Assembly: GCF_019702945.1 (NCBI RefSeq)
Contig: NZ_AP024749.1
Coordinates: 1,798,001-1,862,000, forward strand
DNA: 64,000 nucleotides
Origin: Flavobacterium okayamense
GTDB taxonomy: Bacteria > Bacteroidota > Bacteroidia > Flavobacteriales > Flavobacteriaceae
Direction of reading: 5' to 3'
The translations under genes and the position numbers were made by a program. Of this stretch, positions 10,338-19,572 are shown in pieces. Each line of letters begins with the position of its first letter. Within the stretch, counting starts at the first letter, position 1. A model generated the notes under the pieces. It searched no databases. It saw nothing but the letters and a program-made list of their open reading frames with translations, and was not told the DNA's origin.

Positions 10338-11451
10338 TAGAGACGGAACCATGATTAAAGAAGTGTCGGATTTTCAAATCGATGCTTTTGAAAAAATGTA
10401 TTTCTATCCGAAATGTCTAACCTATTTGGGTAAAATAGCTAGAGAATTAGATTATGAATTGGTTTTAGTTACCAATCAAGATGGATTAGGGACTACAATT
10501 TTCCCGGAAGATACTTTTTGGCCGGTTCATAATTTCATCATTAAAACATTTGAAGGGGAAGGAGTTGTTTTTGCCAATCAATGTATCGATAAAAGTTTTC
10601 CTGAAGATAATGCACCTACACGCAAACCTAGAACAGGAATGTTAATAGAATATATAAATAATCCTGACTATGATTTGGAAAATTCTTTTGTGATAGGTGA
10701 TCGAATCACTGATGTGGAATTGGCTAAGAATTTAGGTTGTAAAGCAATATTCATAAACGATGGAATTCAAGCAGGAACAAATGAAGTTGAAAATTCATTA
10801 GAAGAACTTCAAAAATCAATTGCTTTAGAAAATAATGATTGGGAAAAAATTTATGAATTTTTAAAACTACAAGATCGTTCGGCTTCTATAATTCGTAAAA
10901 CAAATGAAACAGATATTGCCATTACCTTAAATCTAGACGGAACTGGAAAGAGTACTATTGATACAGGAATTGCCTTTTTCGATCATATGTTAGACCAAAT
11001 AGCACGTCACGGACAAATGGATTTAGATATTAAAGTCAAAGGTGATTTAGAAGTTGATGAACACCATACCATTGAAGATACAGCTATTGCTTTAGGAGAA
11101 GTTTTTTCAAAAGCTTTAGGTACTAAATTAGGAATCGAACGCTACGGATTTTGTTTGCCTATGGACGATTGTTTAGCACAAGTAACCATCGATTTTGGAG
11201 GTAGAAATTGGTTGGTTTGGGATGCTGATTTCAAACGCGAAATGATTGGTCAAATGCCAACCGAAATGTTTTATCACTTTTTCAAATCTTTTACTGATGG
11301 TGCAAAAGCAAATCTCAATATAAAAGCTGAAGGTACAAACGAACACCATAAGATTGAAGCTATTTTTAAAGCCTTTGCTAAAGCAATTAAAGTGGCTGTA
11401 AAAAGAGATCCAGAAAAAATGATTTTACCTTCAACTAAAGGAATGTTATAA
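10312..11451 (+). CDS. hisB: Bifunctional histidinol-phosphatase / imidazoleglycerol-phosphate dehydratase
   Basis: Fusion of two pathway enzymes in 379 residues. The N-terminal HAD phosphatase domain (about 1-165) begins with FIDRDGTMI, carrying the catalytic aspartates; VTNQDG and the later [10 protein letters not shown] complete the HAD motifs. The C-terminal dehydratase domain (about 185-379) has [32 protein letters not shown] and the second metal site [11 protein letters not shown]. The start overlaps the hisC end by 26 bp and the stop overlaps the hisH start by one base. Confidence 0.97.
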   Translation: MLKKILFIDRDGTMIKEVSDFQIDAFEKMYFYPKCLTYLGKIARELDYELVLVTNQDGLGTTIFPEDTFWPVHNFIIKTFEGEGVVFANQCIDKSFPEDNAPTRKPRTGMLIEYINNPDYDLENSFVIGDRITDVELAKNLGCKAIFINDGIQAGTNEVENSLEELQKSIALENNDWEKIYEFLKLQDRSASIIRKTNETDIAITLNLDGTGKSTIDTGIAFFDHMLDQIARHGQMDLDIKVKGDLEVDEHHTIEDTAIALGEVFSKALGTKLGIERYGFCLPMDDCLAQVTIDFGGRNWLVWDADFKREMIGQMPTEMFYHFFKSFTDGAKANLNIKAEGTNEHHKIEAIFKAFAKAIKVAVKRDPEKMILPSTKGML

Positions 11452-12044
11452 TGAAAATAGCCATAATAGATTACGGAGCTGGAAATGTACAAAGTGTATT
11501 ATTTGCTTTAAATAGATTAGGGTATGAAGGTGAAGTTACTTCAAATTGGGAAGTTATTTCAAATGCCGATAAAGTTATTTTTCCTGGCGTTGGCGAAGCT
11601 TCAAGTGCAATGAAAATGATTCTGAATTTAGGATTGGATAAGTTAATTCCAACGTTAAACCAACCTGTTTTAGGTATTTGTTTAGGTATGCAATTGCTAT
11701 GTAATTACTCTGAAGAAGGAAATGCCAAAGGTTTAGGAATTTTTGATATTGATGTTGTAAAGTTCACAAGCGAAGTAAAAGTTCCGCAAATGGGCTGGAA
11801 CACGATTAAAAATTTAAAATCAGATTTGTTTAAAGATATTAAAGAAGACGAATTTATGTATCTAGTTCATAGTTACTATGTTCCAAAATGTGAATATGCA
11901 ATCGCTACAACTGAATACGGAATAGAATATACCACAGCAATACATAAAGACAATTTTTATGGCGTACAATTTCACCCAGAAAAAAGCGGAATTTATGGAG
12001 AGCAAATATTAAAAAACTTCTTAATTCTTAATTCTAAAATCTAA
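11451..12044 (+). CDS. hisH: Imidazole glycerol phosphate synthase, glutaminase subunit
   Basis: Class I glutamine amidotransferase that supplies ammonia to HisF. The 197-residue protein has the nucleophile in [10 protein letters not shown] and the His-Glu pair in VQFHPEKSG, plus the N-terminal [12 protein letters not shown]. It overlaps hisB by one base (TAATG) and is followed 7 bp later by hisA. Confidence 0.97.
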   Translation: MKIAIIDYGAGNVQSVLFALNRLGYEGEVTSNWEVISNADKVIFPGVGEASSAMKMILNLGLDKLIPTLNQPVLGICLGMQLLCNYSEEGNAKGLGIFDIDVVKFTSEVKVPQMGWNTIKNLKSDLFKDIKEDEFMYLVHSYYVPKCEYAIATTEYGIEYTTAIHKDNFYGVQFHPEKSGIYGEQILKNFLILNSKI

Positions 12045-12051
12045 ATTCAAA

Positions 12052-12795
12052 ATGAGAATAATTCCAGCTATAGATATCATCGATGGAAAATGCGTAAGGC
12101 TATCGAAAGGTGATTACAATACAAAAAAAATATATAACGAAAACCCATTAGAAGTTGCCAAAGAATTTGAAGCATCAGGCATTCAGTACTTGCATTTAGT
12201 TGATTTAGATGGTGCAAAATCGAGTCAAATTGTGAACTACAAAGTTTTGGAACAAATAGCTTTAAAAACTTCATTAAAAATTGATTTTGGTGGAGGCATT
12301 AAAACCGATAATGATATTAAAATCGCTTTCGAAAGTGGTGCGAAACAAATTACCGGTGGAAGTATAGCTGTAAAAAATCCAGATGTTTTTAAAAAATGGA
12401 TTTCTGAATATGGAGCTGATGCTATTATCCTTGGCGCTGATGCTGCTGATGAAAAAATAGCTATTTCAGGTTGGTTAGAAGAATCTACTGAAGAAGTTAT
12501 TCCATTTATTCAAAAATACCAACAAGAAGGTATTGAATATGTTATTTGTACAGACATTTCTAAAGATGGCATGTTACAAGGTCCAAGTTTTGATTTATAC
12601 AAAAAGATTTTAGATTCTGATTTGTCAAATCGAGCGGAGTCGAGATTAAAATTAATCGCTTCTGGAGGAATTTCCACTTTCGACGAACTACCAAAATTAG
12701 TAGAATTAGGTTGCGAGGGAACAATAATTGGAAAAGCAATTTACGAAAACAGAATCAGTTTAAAACAATTAGAAAATTACATTTTAAACAACTAA
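12052..12795 (+). CDS. hisA: Phosphoribosylformimino-AICAR phosphate isomerase
   Basis: Amadori isomerisation of ProFAR to PRFAR on a TIM barrel. The 247-residue protein has [22 protein letters not shown] (first catalytic Asp), VDLDGAK and the second catalytic Asp in [13 protein letters not shown]. The segment [22 protein letters not shown] appears longer than usual: DNA at 12630-12644 reads TCGAGCGGAGTCGAG, resembling dispersed flavobacterial palindromic repeats, and seems to add a few residues in frame. The barrel should tolerate this surface loop. Confidence 0.96.
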   Translation: MRIIPAIDIIDGKCVRLSKGDYNTKKIYNENPLEVAKEFEASGIQYLHLVDLDGAKSSQIVNYKVLEQIALKTSLKIDFGGGIKTDNDIKIAFESGAKQITGGSIAVKNPDVFKKWISEYGADAIILGADAADEKIAISGWLEESTEEVIPFIQKYQQEGIEYVICTDISKDGMLQGPSFDLYKKILDSDLSNRAESRLKLIASGGISTFDELPKLVELGCEGTIIGKAIYENRISLKQLENYILNN

Positions 12796-12797
12796 AA

Positions 12798-13553
12798 ATG
12801 CTAACAAAAAGAATAATTTCATGTCTGGATATTAAAAACGGACGCACCGTAAAAGGTATTAATTTCTTAGAATTGCGCGATGCTGGCGATCCTGTAGAGT
12901 TGGCAAAAAAATACGCCGATACCATGGCGGATGAATTGGTATTCTTAGATATTTCAGCTACAGAAGAACGCAGAAAGACATTAGTCGATTTGGTAAGAAA
13001 AGTAGCCGAAACGATAAACATTCCCTTTACTGTTGGTGGTGGAATTTCTTCTGTGGAAGATGTAGATATATTGTTGAGAAATGGAGCCGATAAAGTTTCT
13101 ATCAATTCTTCGGCAGTAAAAAGACCTCAATTAATAAATGAAATCGCAGCTAAATATGGAAGCCAGTGTACAGTTGTAGCTATAGATGCCAAAAAAATTA
13201 ATGGCGAATGGATGGTACATTTAGTTGGTGGTAAAGTTCCAACTGAATTGAATTTATTCGATTGGGCTAAAGAAGTTGAAGAAAGAGGCGCAGGCGAAAT
13301 TTTATTTACTTCTATGAATAACGATGGAACTAAAAATGGCTTTGCCAATGAAGCTTTGGCTAAACTTTCTGAAATTGTAAATATTCCAATCATAGCTTCT
13401 GGTGGTGCTGGAACTATGCAACATTTTGCCGATACTTTTATCGTAGGAAAAGCTGATGCTGCTTTAGCCGCAAGTGTTTTTCATTACCACGAAATTGATA
13501 TTCCAGAATTGAAAGAATTTTTAAAACAACAAAATATTAACATTAGACTATAA
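12798..13553 (+). CDS. hisF: Imidazole glycerol phosphate synthase, cyclase subunit
   Basis: Ring closure of PRFAR with ammonia from HisH, giving IGP and AICAR. The 251-residue TIM barrel begins [20 protein letters not shown], the conserved HisF start including the first catalytic Asp. The second catalytic Asp is the VAIDAKK position. The frame is open further upstream to 12711, but the ATG at 12798, 2 bp after the hisA stop, is the only start consistent with the family. Confidence 0.97.
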   Translation: MLTKRIISCLDIKNGRTVKGINFLELRDAGDPVELAKKYADTMADELVFLDISATEERRKTLVDLVRKVAETINIPFTVGGGISSVEDVDILLRNGADKVSINSSAVKRPQLINEIAAKYGSQCTVVAIDAKKINGEWMVHLVGGKVPTELNLFDWAKEVEERGAGEILFTSMNNDGTKNGFANEALAKLSEIVNIPIIASGGAGTMQHFADTFIVGKADAALAASVFHYHEIDIPELKEFLKQQNINIRL

Positions 13554-13557
13554 TTGT

Positions 13558-13591
13558 CCCCTTGAGGATTATTGCGAAAGCAATAGAGGGG
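13558..13591. repeat. Nested hairpin between hisF and hisIE
   Basis: Outer arms CCCCT (13558-13562) and AGGGG (13587-13591) enclose a tight inner hairpin ATTGC-GAAA-GCAAT (13571-13584) with a GNRA-type loop. There is no U tract, so it is probably not a terminator inside the operon. It resembles small intergenic palindromic repeats and could act as an mRNA-processing or stability element. Confidence 0.5.
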
Positions 13592-13608
13592 TGTAAAAGA
13601 ATATAATT

Positions 13609-14205
13609 ATGATAAATTTCACAAAATATACAGACGGTTTAGTACCAACAATAATTCAAGATAATGAAACCAAAAACGTATTAATGTTGGGTTTTATGAA
13701 CCAAGAAGCATTAGATAAAACAATAACCACAAAAAAAGTAACTTTCTTTAGTCGTACTAAAAATAGATTATGGACAAAAGGCGAGGAGAGTGGCAACTTT
13801 TTAAACTTAGTAAGTTATGCGATTGATTGTGATAACGATACGTTGTTGCTAAAAGTAAATCCTATGGGGCCAACATGTCACAAAGGTTCTGATACTTGTT
13901 GGAACGAACAAAACAATCAAGAGTATGGGTTTTTATCAAAATTAGAAAACACAATTACAGCGCGTAAAGAAAACGCTTCAGCTGAAAAGAGTTATGTAGC
14001 TTCTCTTTTTGAAAAAGGAATAAATAAAATCGCCCAAAAAGTTGGGGAAGAAGCCGTTGAGGTCGTTATTGAAGCAAAGGACAACAATGACGATTTATTC
14101 TTGAACGAAAGCGCCGATTTATTGTTTCACTATTTAATTTTATTGCAAGCAAAAGGTTTTCAGTTAAATGATGTAGTAGATGTATTGAAGGGAAGAGAGA
14201 AGTAA
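13609..14205 (+). CDS. hisIE: Bifunctional phosphoribosyl-AMP cyclohydrolase / phosphoribosyl-ATP pyrophosphatase
   Basis: Catalyses the second and third steps of the pathway in one 198-residue protein. The N-terminal HisI domain (about 1-115) has the metal-binding DCDNDTLLLKVNP and CHKGSDTCW motifs. The C-terminal HisE domain (about 120-198) has KVGEEAVEVVIEAK and NESADLLFHYL. It is the last gene of the operon, 55 bp after hisF. It ends 1 bp before the convergent gene at 14207, with no obvious terminator. Confidence 0.97.
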   Translation: MINFTKYTDGLVPTIIQDNETKNVLMLGFMNQEALDKTITTKKVTFFSRTKNRLWTKGEESGNFLNLVSYAIDCDNDTLLLKVNPMGPTCHKGSDTCWNEQNNQEYGFLSKLENTITARKENASAEKSYVASLFEKGINKIAQKVGEEAVEVVIEAKDNNDDLFLNESADLLFHYLILLQAKGFQLNDVVDVLKGREK

Positions 14206-14206
14206 T

Positions 14207-14674
14207 TTAAAACATAAAAAACCATTCACCTTCACAAATTAATCCGTACACTTGGGCTTCTTTATTCATGTCCCAATACAATTCAATTTGATTAAAACTC
14301 ATACCCATTTCTAAATAAGAAATGTAAATGTTTAGTATTGTAAATAAGATTAAAACTAAAGTGATTAACCTGTAGGAATAAATTATAAATTTATTGTTAT
14401 TTGAAATCTTTATAATTTTTAAAATTATTAATCTCAATCCAATTAAAATTATTGTCCAAAATAAAGTATTCAAAATTATTCCGGTTAAACTAAAATAATA
14501 TTCTAAGGAACTTCCTAAAGATTCTTGTTTAAAGATGAAAGGATTTCCGTAATAATCAGGAAACATTTCGTTTGAACCTTTACAAGTATATTCAACACCA
14601 AAAAGTAAAGACAAACCAATTCCTAATCCAATAAAAATTAAGGTGAAATATTTAATAATGTTTTTAAAGTTCAA
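14207..14674 (-). CDS. Hypothetical integral membrane protein
   Basis: A 155-residue protein with about three to four hydrophobic segments (around residues 9-26, 58-82 and 95-120). No family is recognised. There is no nearby ATG; translation would start at TTG at 14674, because an in-frame stop lies a few codons upstream. It is convergent with hisIE with a 1-bp gap. Confidence 0.5.
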   Translation of the reverse strand: MNFKNIIKYFTLIFIGLGIGLSLLFGVEYTCKGSNEMFPDYYGNPFIFKQESLGSSLEYYFSLTGIILNTLFWTIILIGLRLIILKIIKISNNNKFIIYSYRLITLVLILFTILNIYISYLEMGMSFNQIELYWDMNKEAQVYGLICEGEWFFMF

Positions 14675-14709
14675 AATAAGTTTTGGTAATTACTTATGAA
14701 TTTATTTTG

Positions 14710-14868
14710 CTATAGTTTTTTATTCTTTTCTATTTCAGTTAGATTTTGATCAATCATTTTCTTTTCAGCTAATCGCTCACCTTTCCAGAAAAACCTTTTT
14801 CCAATCTTTTTTAAATGTTTATGCCATTCAGAATGAGTTGTTAATTGACCTTTTCGTTTATTTCCCAT
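14710..14868 (-). CDS. Small basic hypothetical protein
   Basis: A 52-residue ORF starting MGNKRKGQLTTHSEW and ending IEKNKKL, rich in Lys, Arg and His, with no signal or membrane segment. Composition, an ATG start and isolation from other genes favour a real small protein, but no family is recognised. It lies between the membrane protein and the distal end of the cassette array and shows no attC boundaries. Confidence 0.5.
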   Translation of the reverse strand: MGNKRKGQLTTHSEWHKHLKKIGKRFFWKGERLAEKKMIDQNLTEIEKNKKL

Positions 14869-15037
14869 TTGTTAAAAATATTAAACTTTCTTTTATGAAT
14901 TATTTCAAAACTAATAAAGAAAGTAGCCTACAAAAGACAAAGTTTAGAAAATTAGAAAAAAAGTGTGAAATTTTGAATTGATGAAACAATTTTCAGAATA
15001 TTCCTGAACTAACTCTTATTTGTAACCTTTGTTAGCA

Positions 15038-15520
15038 TTAGTTTTTCTCTTTTAAAGAAACTAATTTTTGAAGTAATATGTCTAATCCATCATATTCAAA
15101 TTTACAAAAAGTAAATTCTGTTTCTTTATCATTAATTTTTAAATAAATTTCAAAACCATGCTGTTCAGCGAGAATTGTTCCACATGGCCTTTTTTTGCTT
15201 TTTTTTCCATTAATTTCGAAATCTCTAACTAATTTAAGAATATTTTTGTTTGCGGTTTGAAATCCTTCAAATTTTCTTTTCGGATTTGATGATATATGAC
15301 AAAAAATGAGTTTTTCTGCTTTTACATTAATTAATATTTTTCCAACATAATTTCCAAGACAACCTATTTGTTCACGATATTTAATTTCAATATGAATTGA
15401 ATCATTTTCGTTTATATTAGAACTAATTATTTCTGAAAATATATCTTTTTCATCTATTTGCGATGAGCAAACATTTATAAAGCAGAATATTGCTATTATT
15501 ATGAATAGATATTTTTTCAT
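15038..15520 (-). CDS. Cassette C1: secreted hypothetical protein
   Basis: About 160 residues with a signal peptide (MKKYLFIIIAIFCFINVCSSQ) and a beta-rich mature domain of unknown family. The ATG at 15520 is preferred because it begins the signal peptide; an ATG at 15532 would add four residues. The cassette runs from GTTAGCATTA at 15031 to ACAGCTAAC ending at 15549, with only six complementary bases at its ends (GTTAGC). No foldable attC is recognised on its distal side, so it may be the immobile terminal cassette. Confidence 0.65.
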   Translation of the reverse strand: MKKYLFIIIAIFCFINVCSSQIDEKDIFSEIISSNINENDSIHIEIKYREQIGCLGNYVGKILINVKAEKLIFCHISSNPKRKFEGFQTANKNILKLVRDFEINGKKSKKRPCGTILAEQHGFEIYLKINDKETEFTFCKFEYDGLDILLQKLVSLKEKN

Positions 15521-15546
15521 AGAATTAAACATAGCATTTTACAGCT

Positions 15547-15657
15547 AACCTTATTGGCAGCGATTAAAGACTTGCTATAACAAATATAAGTTATTTTGGT
15601 TGCCTGTGGCTTTCCGTAGGAAAATCTTATCTCGAGTCATTGAGGCTAACTGCTGTT
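15547..15657 (-). repeat. attC-like site of cassette C2 (111 bp)
   Basis: Bounded by AAC (15547-15549) and GTT (15655-15657), the junctions of C1 and C2. The arms pair less well than in other sites of the array (GGCAG...AAAGACTTG against CAATGACTCG-type complement), so it is probably degenerate. Confidence 0.55.
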
Positions 15658-15673
15658 AGTAGTTCGTACTTTT

Positions 15674-16363
15674 TTATTCAAATTTCTGGATGTAATTGTC
15701 CTTCCACATTCTCTTTGCAAAATTTAATATTTTTGGATGTGATTTCAAAAAATTATCATCAATTTTATATTCACCTCCAAATTTTGAATTACCAAAATCT
15801 ATTAAGCTATTACCTCTAATTGTATGTTTATTTTCTCCTTCATACATAATGATTTTCATTTCTAAAGAACTTACATCAGAAACACATCCTTTTTGATACA
15901 TTGACCAAATTTCCGTAATTCCGTTATTATTTAAATCAGTAAATAGATTTGTATTGTCTAAAAAGCCTATAATTAAATCAAAGTCACAATTTTTTTCAAA
16001 ATCTTGAATTTTCCAATTTAATTCATACTTATTGCTAGTATTGTTCAACAAGAAGTTATATACATAAATACTCTTATCAAATTCATGCTCAATGAACTTA
16101 ATTTTCTCACTTTGTGTTTCTTCGGTTTGGGTTAAAAGTACTATTTGATTACCTATCTCATCTTTTAGTTTAGTAGCTTTAATAAAATTGCCTTTAAAAG
16201 TTAATTCTTTGGGTAATTCATTTACAGAAATATTTTGTGTTGAAATTTTGTTTTCATATTTATCATTTTCAGATAATTTTGAATCATTATTATCAATTTT
16301 TTTTTGATTACAACTAATGAAAAATAATAATAATAAAATTGCTCTAATTTGCCTTAATTTCAT
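15674..16363 (-). CDS. Cassette C2: lipoprotein resembling the M949_RS01915 family
   Basis: A 229-residue lipoprotein (signal MKLRQIRAILLLLFFISC, acylated Cys at 18). The mature part has features of a Flavobacteriia family carried in databases under the label M949_RS01915 and attached loosely to surface polysaccharide biosynthesis: an LTFKGNFIKATKLKDEIGNQ-type strand, TDLNNNGITEIW and CVSDVSSLEMKIIMYEG. The biochemical role is unknown. The cassette ends are GTTAGTAGT (15655) and ACTACTAAC (to 16388). Confidence 0.7.
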   Translation of the reverse strand: MKLRQIRAILLLLFFISCNQKKIDNNDSKLSENDKYENKISTQNISVNELPKELTFKGNFIKATKLKDEIGNQIVLLTQTEETQSEKIKFIEHEFDKSIYVYNFLLNNTSNKYELNWKIQDFEKNCDFDLIIGFLDNTNLFTDLNNNGITEIWSMYQKGCVSDVSSLEMKIIMYEGENKHTIRGNSLIDFGNSKFGGEYKIDDNFLKSHPKILNFAKRMWKDNYIQKFE

Positions 16364-16385
16364 GTTTCTGTTTAGTATGACTACT

Positions 16386-16579
16386 AACGACCTGCTAAAC
16401 GCAGTTCTATGATTTTTGCGTAAATATAAGAAATTTGTTGAGCAATTATCCGATTAAAGGACTTCCGCTTACCAATCGGATAATTGATTGTCCAATAGTA
16501 AACGTAGTTTACGTAATTGGTTCAAATTTCGGTTATTGGGAGCAAAAATTATAGGACCAAATTGCATTTAGCTTATGTT
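16386..16579 (-). repeat. Short type-A attC site (194 bp) of cassette C3
   Basis: It begins AACGACCTGCTAAACGCAG and ends GCATTTAGCTTATGTT. The arms GCTAAACGCA and TGCATTTAGC pair. It matches the left 194 bp of the 272-bp repeats elsewhere in the array and stops exactly where those carry an internal GTTAGT. Internal inverted repeats include AATTATCCGATT/AATCGGATAATT and CCAATAGTAAACG/TTTACGTAATTGG. Confidence 0.8.
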
Positions 16580-16591
16580 AGTGTTATTTCA

Positions 16592-17086
16592 TTATAGTAC
16601 AACGTCATATTTTGCATTGTCATTATTCTTAAAAATGACCGTCTCAATTAGTCTTCCTAATTCTGCTGCTTTTTTGATGTCCGCATTTACATTCAATCTG
16701 AGCACAGGTGCAGGATTTTTTGATTCATATCGAGGTTGGTTGCCGTAATCTGTATCAGTTGTTTCAATTCCATTCTGATTTGCAAATTCTCTCAATGATT
16801 CTATATAGGGCAATTGCTCTAATATCATTGCTTCAAATTCAATTTGTAATTTATTTCCTTCTTTCATGAAATATATGCAGTCAATGCCGTTCGAGGTGAT
16901 TCCAATAAAATCAAATTCTGTTTTACCTGTCTGTAATAAATTAAGTTGACCCTCTAATTCGTCAATCTTAATTTGCTTTGCAATTAAGATTGTATTATTC
17001 GAGTTATTATCATTGCTACTATTTGGGTTACTATCATTACGACTATTGCAACCAAATAATTCAAGAAAACCACTTATTATCCCCAT
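16592..17086 (-). CDS. Cassette C3: hypothetical protein with Asn/Ser-rich linker
   Basis: 164 residues. The N-terminus MGIISGFLELFGCNSR is followed by an Asn/Ser-rich tract (about residues 16-32) and a globular domain with no recognised family. The Cys after a short hydrophobic stretch could be a weak lipobox, but the segment lacks the usual positive n-region, so localisation is uncertain. Cassette ends are GTTAGTG (16577) and CACTAAC (to 17135). Confidence 0.6.
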   Translation of the reverse strand: MGIISGFLELFGCNSRNDSNPNSSNDNNSNNTILIAKQIKIDELEGQLNLLQTGKTEFDFIGITSNGIDCIYFMKEGNKLQIEFEAMILEQLPYIESLREFANQNGIETTDTDYGNQPRYESKNPAPVLRLNVNADIKKAAELGRLIETVIFKNNDNAKYDVVL

Positions 17087-17132
17087 AAATATTATATTTT
17101 AGTCATTTATTCGAGTAGTCTTTATTCCCACT

Positions 17133-17539
17133 AACGACCTGCTAAACGCAGTTCTATGATTTTTGAGTAAATATAAGAAATTTGTTGAGCAATTATCCGA
17201 TTAAAGGACTTCCGCTTACCAATCGGATAATTGATTGTCCAATAGTAAACGTAGTTTACGTTATTGGTTCAAATTTCGGTTATTGGGAGCAAAAATTATA
17301 GGACCAAATTGCTTATAGCTTATGTTAGTACACGTTTTCCCTCGATGGGCAGTTAAAGCTGTATTATAGCAAATATTCCAAGCAATTTGGTTTAGCAGGT
17401 CGTTAGAACACATTTCTTTTGGGGTGGGATTTAGCGCAGCAAAATATAGCAACAAAAGTCAGCTTTAGCTGAATGTGTTCTAACGGTTTAGCTATGAGCA
17501 GTAGCATCCCGAAGGGCATTATTGCTTATAGGTTTTGTT
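17133..17539 (-). repeat. Inter-gene block: 272-bp type-A site, mini-cassette, and attC of C4
   Basis: Contains the type-A repeat (17133-17404) with perfect terminal arms AACGACCTGCTAAAC/GTTTAGCAGGTCGTT and an internal GTT at 17324-17326. The 83-bp gene-less mini-cassette (17402-17484; ends GTTAGAACACATT and AATGTGTTCTAAC) follows. Last is the 58-bp attC of C4 (17482-17539), the shortest and most conventional-sized site of the array. Confidence 0.85.
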
Positions 17540-17547
17540 GGCAATAG

Positions 17548-18561
17548 TTAATTCGTTTGATTTTTGAATTTCATCTGCATGTAAATTGAAGAAGACTTGG
17601 CATCAGTAAAATGAATGATTACGGTCGAATCATTTTTCCATGCTACATCTAATGGTCCCCAATTTTTTGAAAGTAAATCTATTGGATCGAATTCGAATAG
17701 TTTCTTAATCTGACCTTCATCTATATTTAAAAATTGAATACCGTTTGGTGTCCATCCTGCACCAAGATCAATCGCAAAATTGACAGTTGATGAAGCACTC
17801 AAATTGGTTGAGAAATTTTTCCCAAATAGTACTAATTCATTACCGTTTCTAGCGTCTATTGCAATAGGATGTCCTGCCTCTAACCAATTTTCCCAGACTA
17901 CATATAGGTTTGTGGTTGGATCGAAATGTTCGAATGAATATCCATAAAACTGCTCATCTTCTATAGGTTTTCTTAGATTATGGAATTGACCATTATTTAA
18001 TTTTAGATCTAATGATTGATTTGACAACTCGGATAATAGTTCTCTCTCTATACACTCACTTTTATTCAGTTGCTCGGTATGAGAGTCCAAACTCTTAAAA
18101 TATTCGAACTCGGTTTTATATGATTCACTAAAGTAAAGATCATATCCTTGATGTTCATGTTTTTCAATCTCAGTATGGTTTGGGTATATTTTTTTTAAAT
18201 CTAATCCTAGAAAATACAATTCGTTAGATTCATTTCTGATTACCAATGAATTATTGAATAACATAATTGAGTCAATGAAGATATCTTGAACATCTCTCTC
18301 GAGACTTTCATCATATGAAATTTCATATATTTCTTTTCTCCAAAGTTCTTTTTGACTTTCAATATCGATTGCTATTATTTCATTTAAAGAAGAAACATAT
18401 TTGATTTTATCAACTATAACTGGTGAAACCGACTTTGGAGGAAGTCTTTTTTGATTAGAAACTAATGTTTCAGCACCTTCAACTTTTAATGGTTGTTTTT
18501 GTTTCGATTCAGAACAACCAAAGATGATGAGGCAGATAGGGATTAATTTTATACAATTCAT
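17548..18561 (-). CDS. Cassette C4: lipoprotein, possible beta-propeller
   Basis: 337 residues with a lipoprotein signal (MNCIKLIPICLIIFGC). Repeated strands such as EIIAIDIESQKELWRKEI and LVIRNESNELYFLGLDL resemble PQQ-like or WD-type propeller blades, but the repeats are too weak to assign a family. Cassette ends GTTGGCAATA (17537) and TATTGCCAAC (to 18587) are perfectly complementary over 10 bp. The upstream element is a 272-bp type-A site, whose edge is only 24 bp from the start codon. Confidence 0.7.
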   Translation of the reverse strand: MNCIKLIPICLIIFGCSESKQKQPLKVEGAETLVSNQKRLPPKSVSPVIVDKIKYVSSLNEIIAIDIESQKELWRKEIYEISYDESLERDVQDIFIDSIMLFNNSLVIRNESNELYFLGLDLKKIYPNHTEIEKHEHQGYDLYFSESYKTEFEYFKSLDSHTEQLNKSECIERELLSELSNQSLDLKLNNGQFHNLRKPIEDEQFYGYSFEHFDPTTNLYVVWENWLEAGHPIAIDARNGNELVLFGKNFSTNLSASSTVNFAIDLGAGWTPNGIQFLNIDEGQIKKLFEFDPIDLLSKNWGPLDVAWKNDSTVIIHFTDAKSSSIYMQMKFKNQTN

Positions 18562-18584
18562 ATTTTGTTCATGTAATTATTGCC

Positions 18585-19058
18585 AACGACCTGCTAAACG
18601 CAGTTCTATGATTTTTGCGTAAATATAAGAAATTTGTTGAGCAATTATCCGATTAAAGGACTTCCGCTTACCAATCGGATAATTGATTGTCCAATAGTAA
18701 ACGTAGTTTACGTAATTGGTTCAAATTTCGGTTATTGGGAGCAAAAATTATAGGACCAAATTGCTTATAGCTTATGTTAGTACACGTTTTCCCTCGATGG
18801 GCAGCTAAAGCTGTATTATAGCAAATATTCCTAGCAATTTGGTTTAGCAGGTCGTTAGAACACATTTCTTTTGGGGTGGGATTTTGCGCAGCAAAATATA
18901 GCAACAAAAGTCAGCTTTAGCTGAATGTGTTCTAACGTTTAGGTATAACCGTCAGTTACGGGTTAATATGCGCTTATTTTCGGTTTGGCACGGACTTTAG
19001 CAATTCCGAGTGGATTCGGACGTAGTCGAATCCGCCGTAATTGCGGTTATACATTGTT
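18585..19058 (-). repeat. Inter-gene block: type-A site, mini-cassette, and attC of C5
   Basis: Type-A repeat 18585-18856, mini-cassette 18854-18936, then the 125-bp attC of C5 at 18934-19058. The C5 attC has arms GGTATAACCGTCAGTTACGG and CCGTAATTGCGGTTATACA, and an inner palindrome GGATTCG...CGAATCC. The same attC type recurs at 22863-22988 and 27933-28057. Confidence 0.85.
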
Positions 19059-19550
19059 GTGTGTAGTTTTTTTTAATCGGTTAATTATTTTTCTCGCTCT
19101 ACTTTCCACATTTTTCCATTCCCATAATTCAGGATTCCCAAATTCAGGATTTGTGCTTTCCCAGTTTTCAGCTCGTTTTTTTGAATTTACGGAAACTCTA
19201 CATTCAATTCGGTTTTCTCCGTTTTGTAAGTCAAACTGAATAAAGATTATTGCCCAACCATCTATTCGATAGCGGAAAGTTTTTCCGTCACAATATTTAG
19301 GATTTAGCTTTATTTTCGACGTAAAGAACTTGCCTTTCGATTCAGGATTATAATTTCCAAATCCGAAATGCATTTTTCCATTCGCTATTCCATTGTCAAA
19401 ATAGTCTTGGAATTCAGAGATATTGTTTATTCGAACTATTTCTTTTTCCATTTCAGAATATGATTCATAGAATTCATTTTTAGAGTCCGAAAGAATGAAT
19501 TCAATCAGTTCAAAAAGTTGATTCTTATCTATGATTTCTGTTCTCTGCAT
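19047..19550 (-). CDS. Cassette C5: hypothetical soluble protein
   Basis: 167 residues, starting at ATG 19550, no signal peptide, no recognised family. The last codons (Thr-His-Asn-Asn-Val-stop) lie inside the attC: the frame crosses the CACACAAC core and stops on TAA within the attC arm at 19047-19049. Cassette ends GTTGTGTGTA (19056) and TACACACAAC (to 19575) pair over 10 bp. Confidence 0.65.
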   Translation of the reverse strand: MQRTEIIDKNQLFELIEFILSDSKNEFYESYSEMEKEIVRINNISEFQDYFDNGIANGKMHFGFGNYNPESKGKFFTSKIKLNPKYCDGKTFRYRIDGWAIIFIQFDLQNGENRIECRVSVNSKKRAENWESTNPEFGNPELWEWKNVESRARKIINRLKKTTHNNV

Positions 19551-19572
19551 TAGTTTTTCTCAAATTACACAC

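Noticed and set aside
17261..17455. A 64-codon minus-strand ORF recurring across the mini-cassette and 272-bp site (also near 18668, 21306, 26298 and 27712)
   Set aside because: It starts at TTG, spans two cassette boundaries, and is interrupted by TAA in the copies at about 19573, 24392 and 29443. Its conservation is explained by the DNA repeat.
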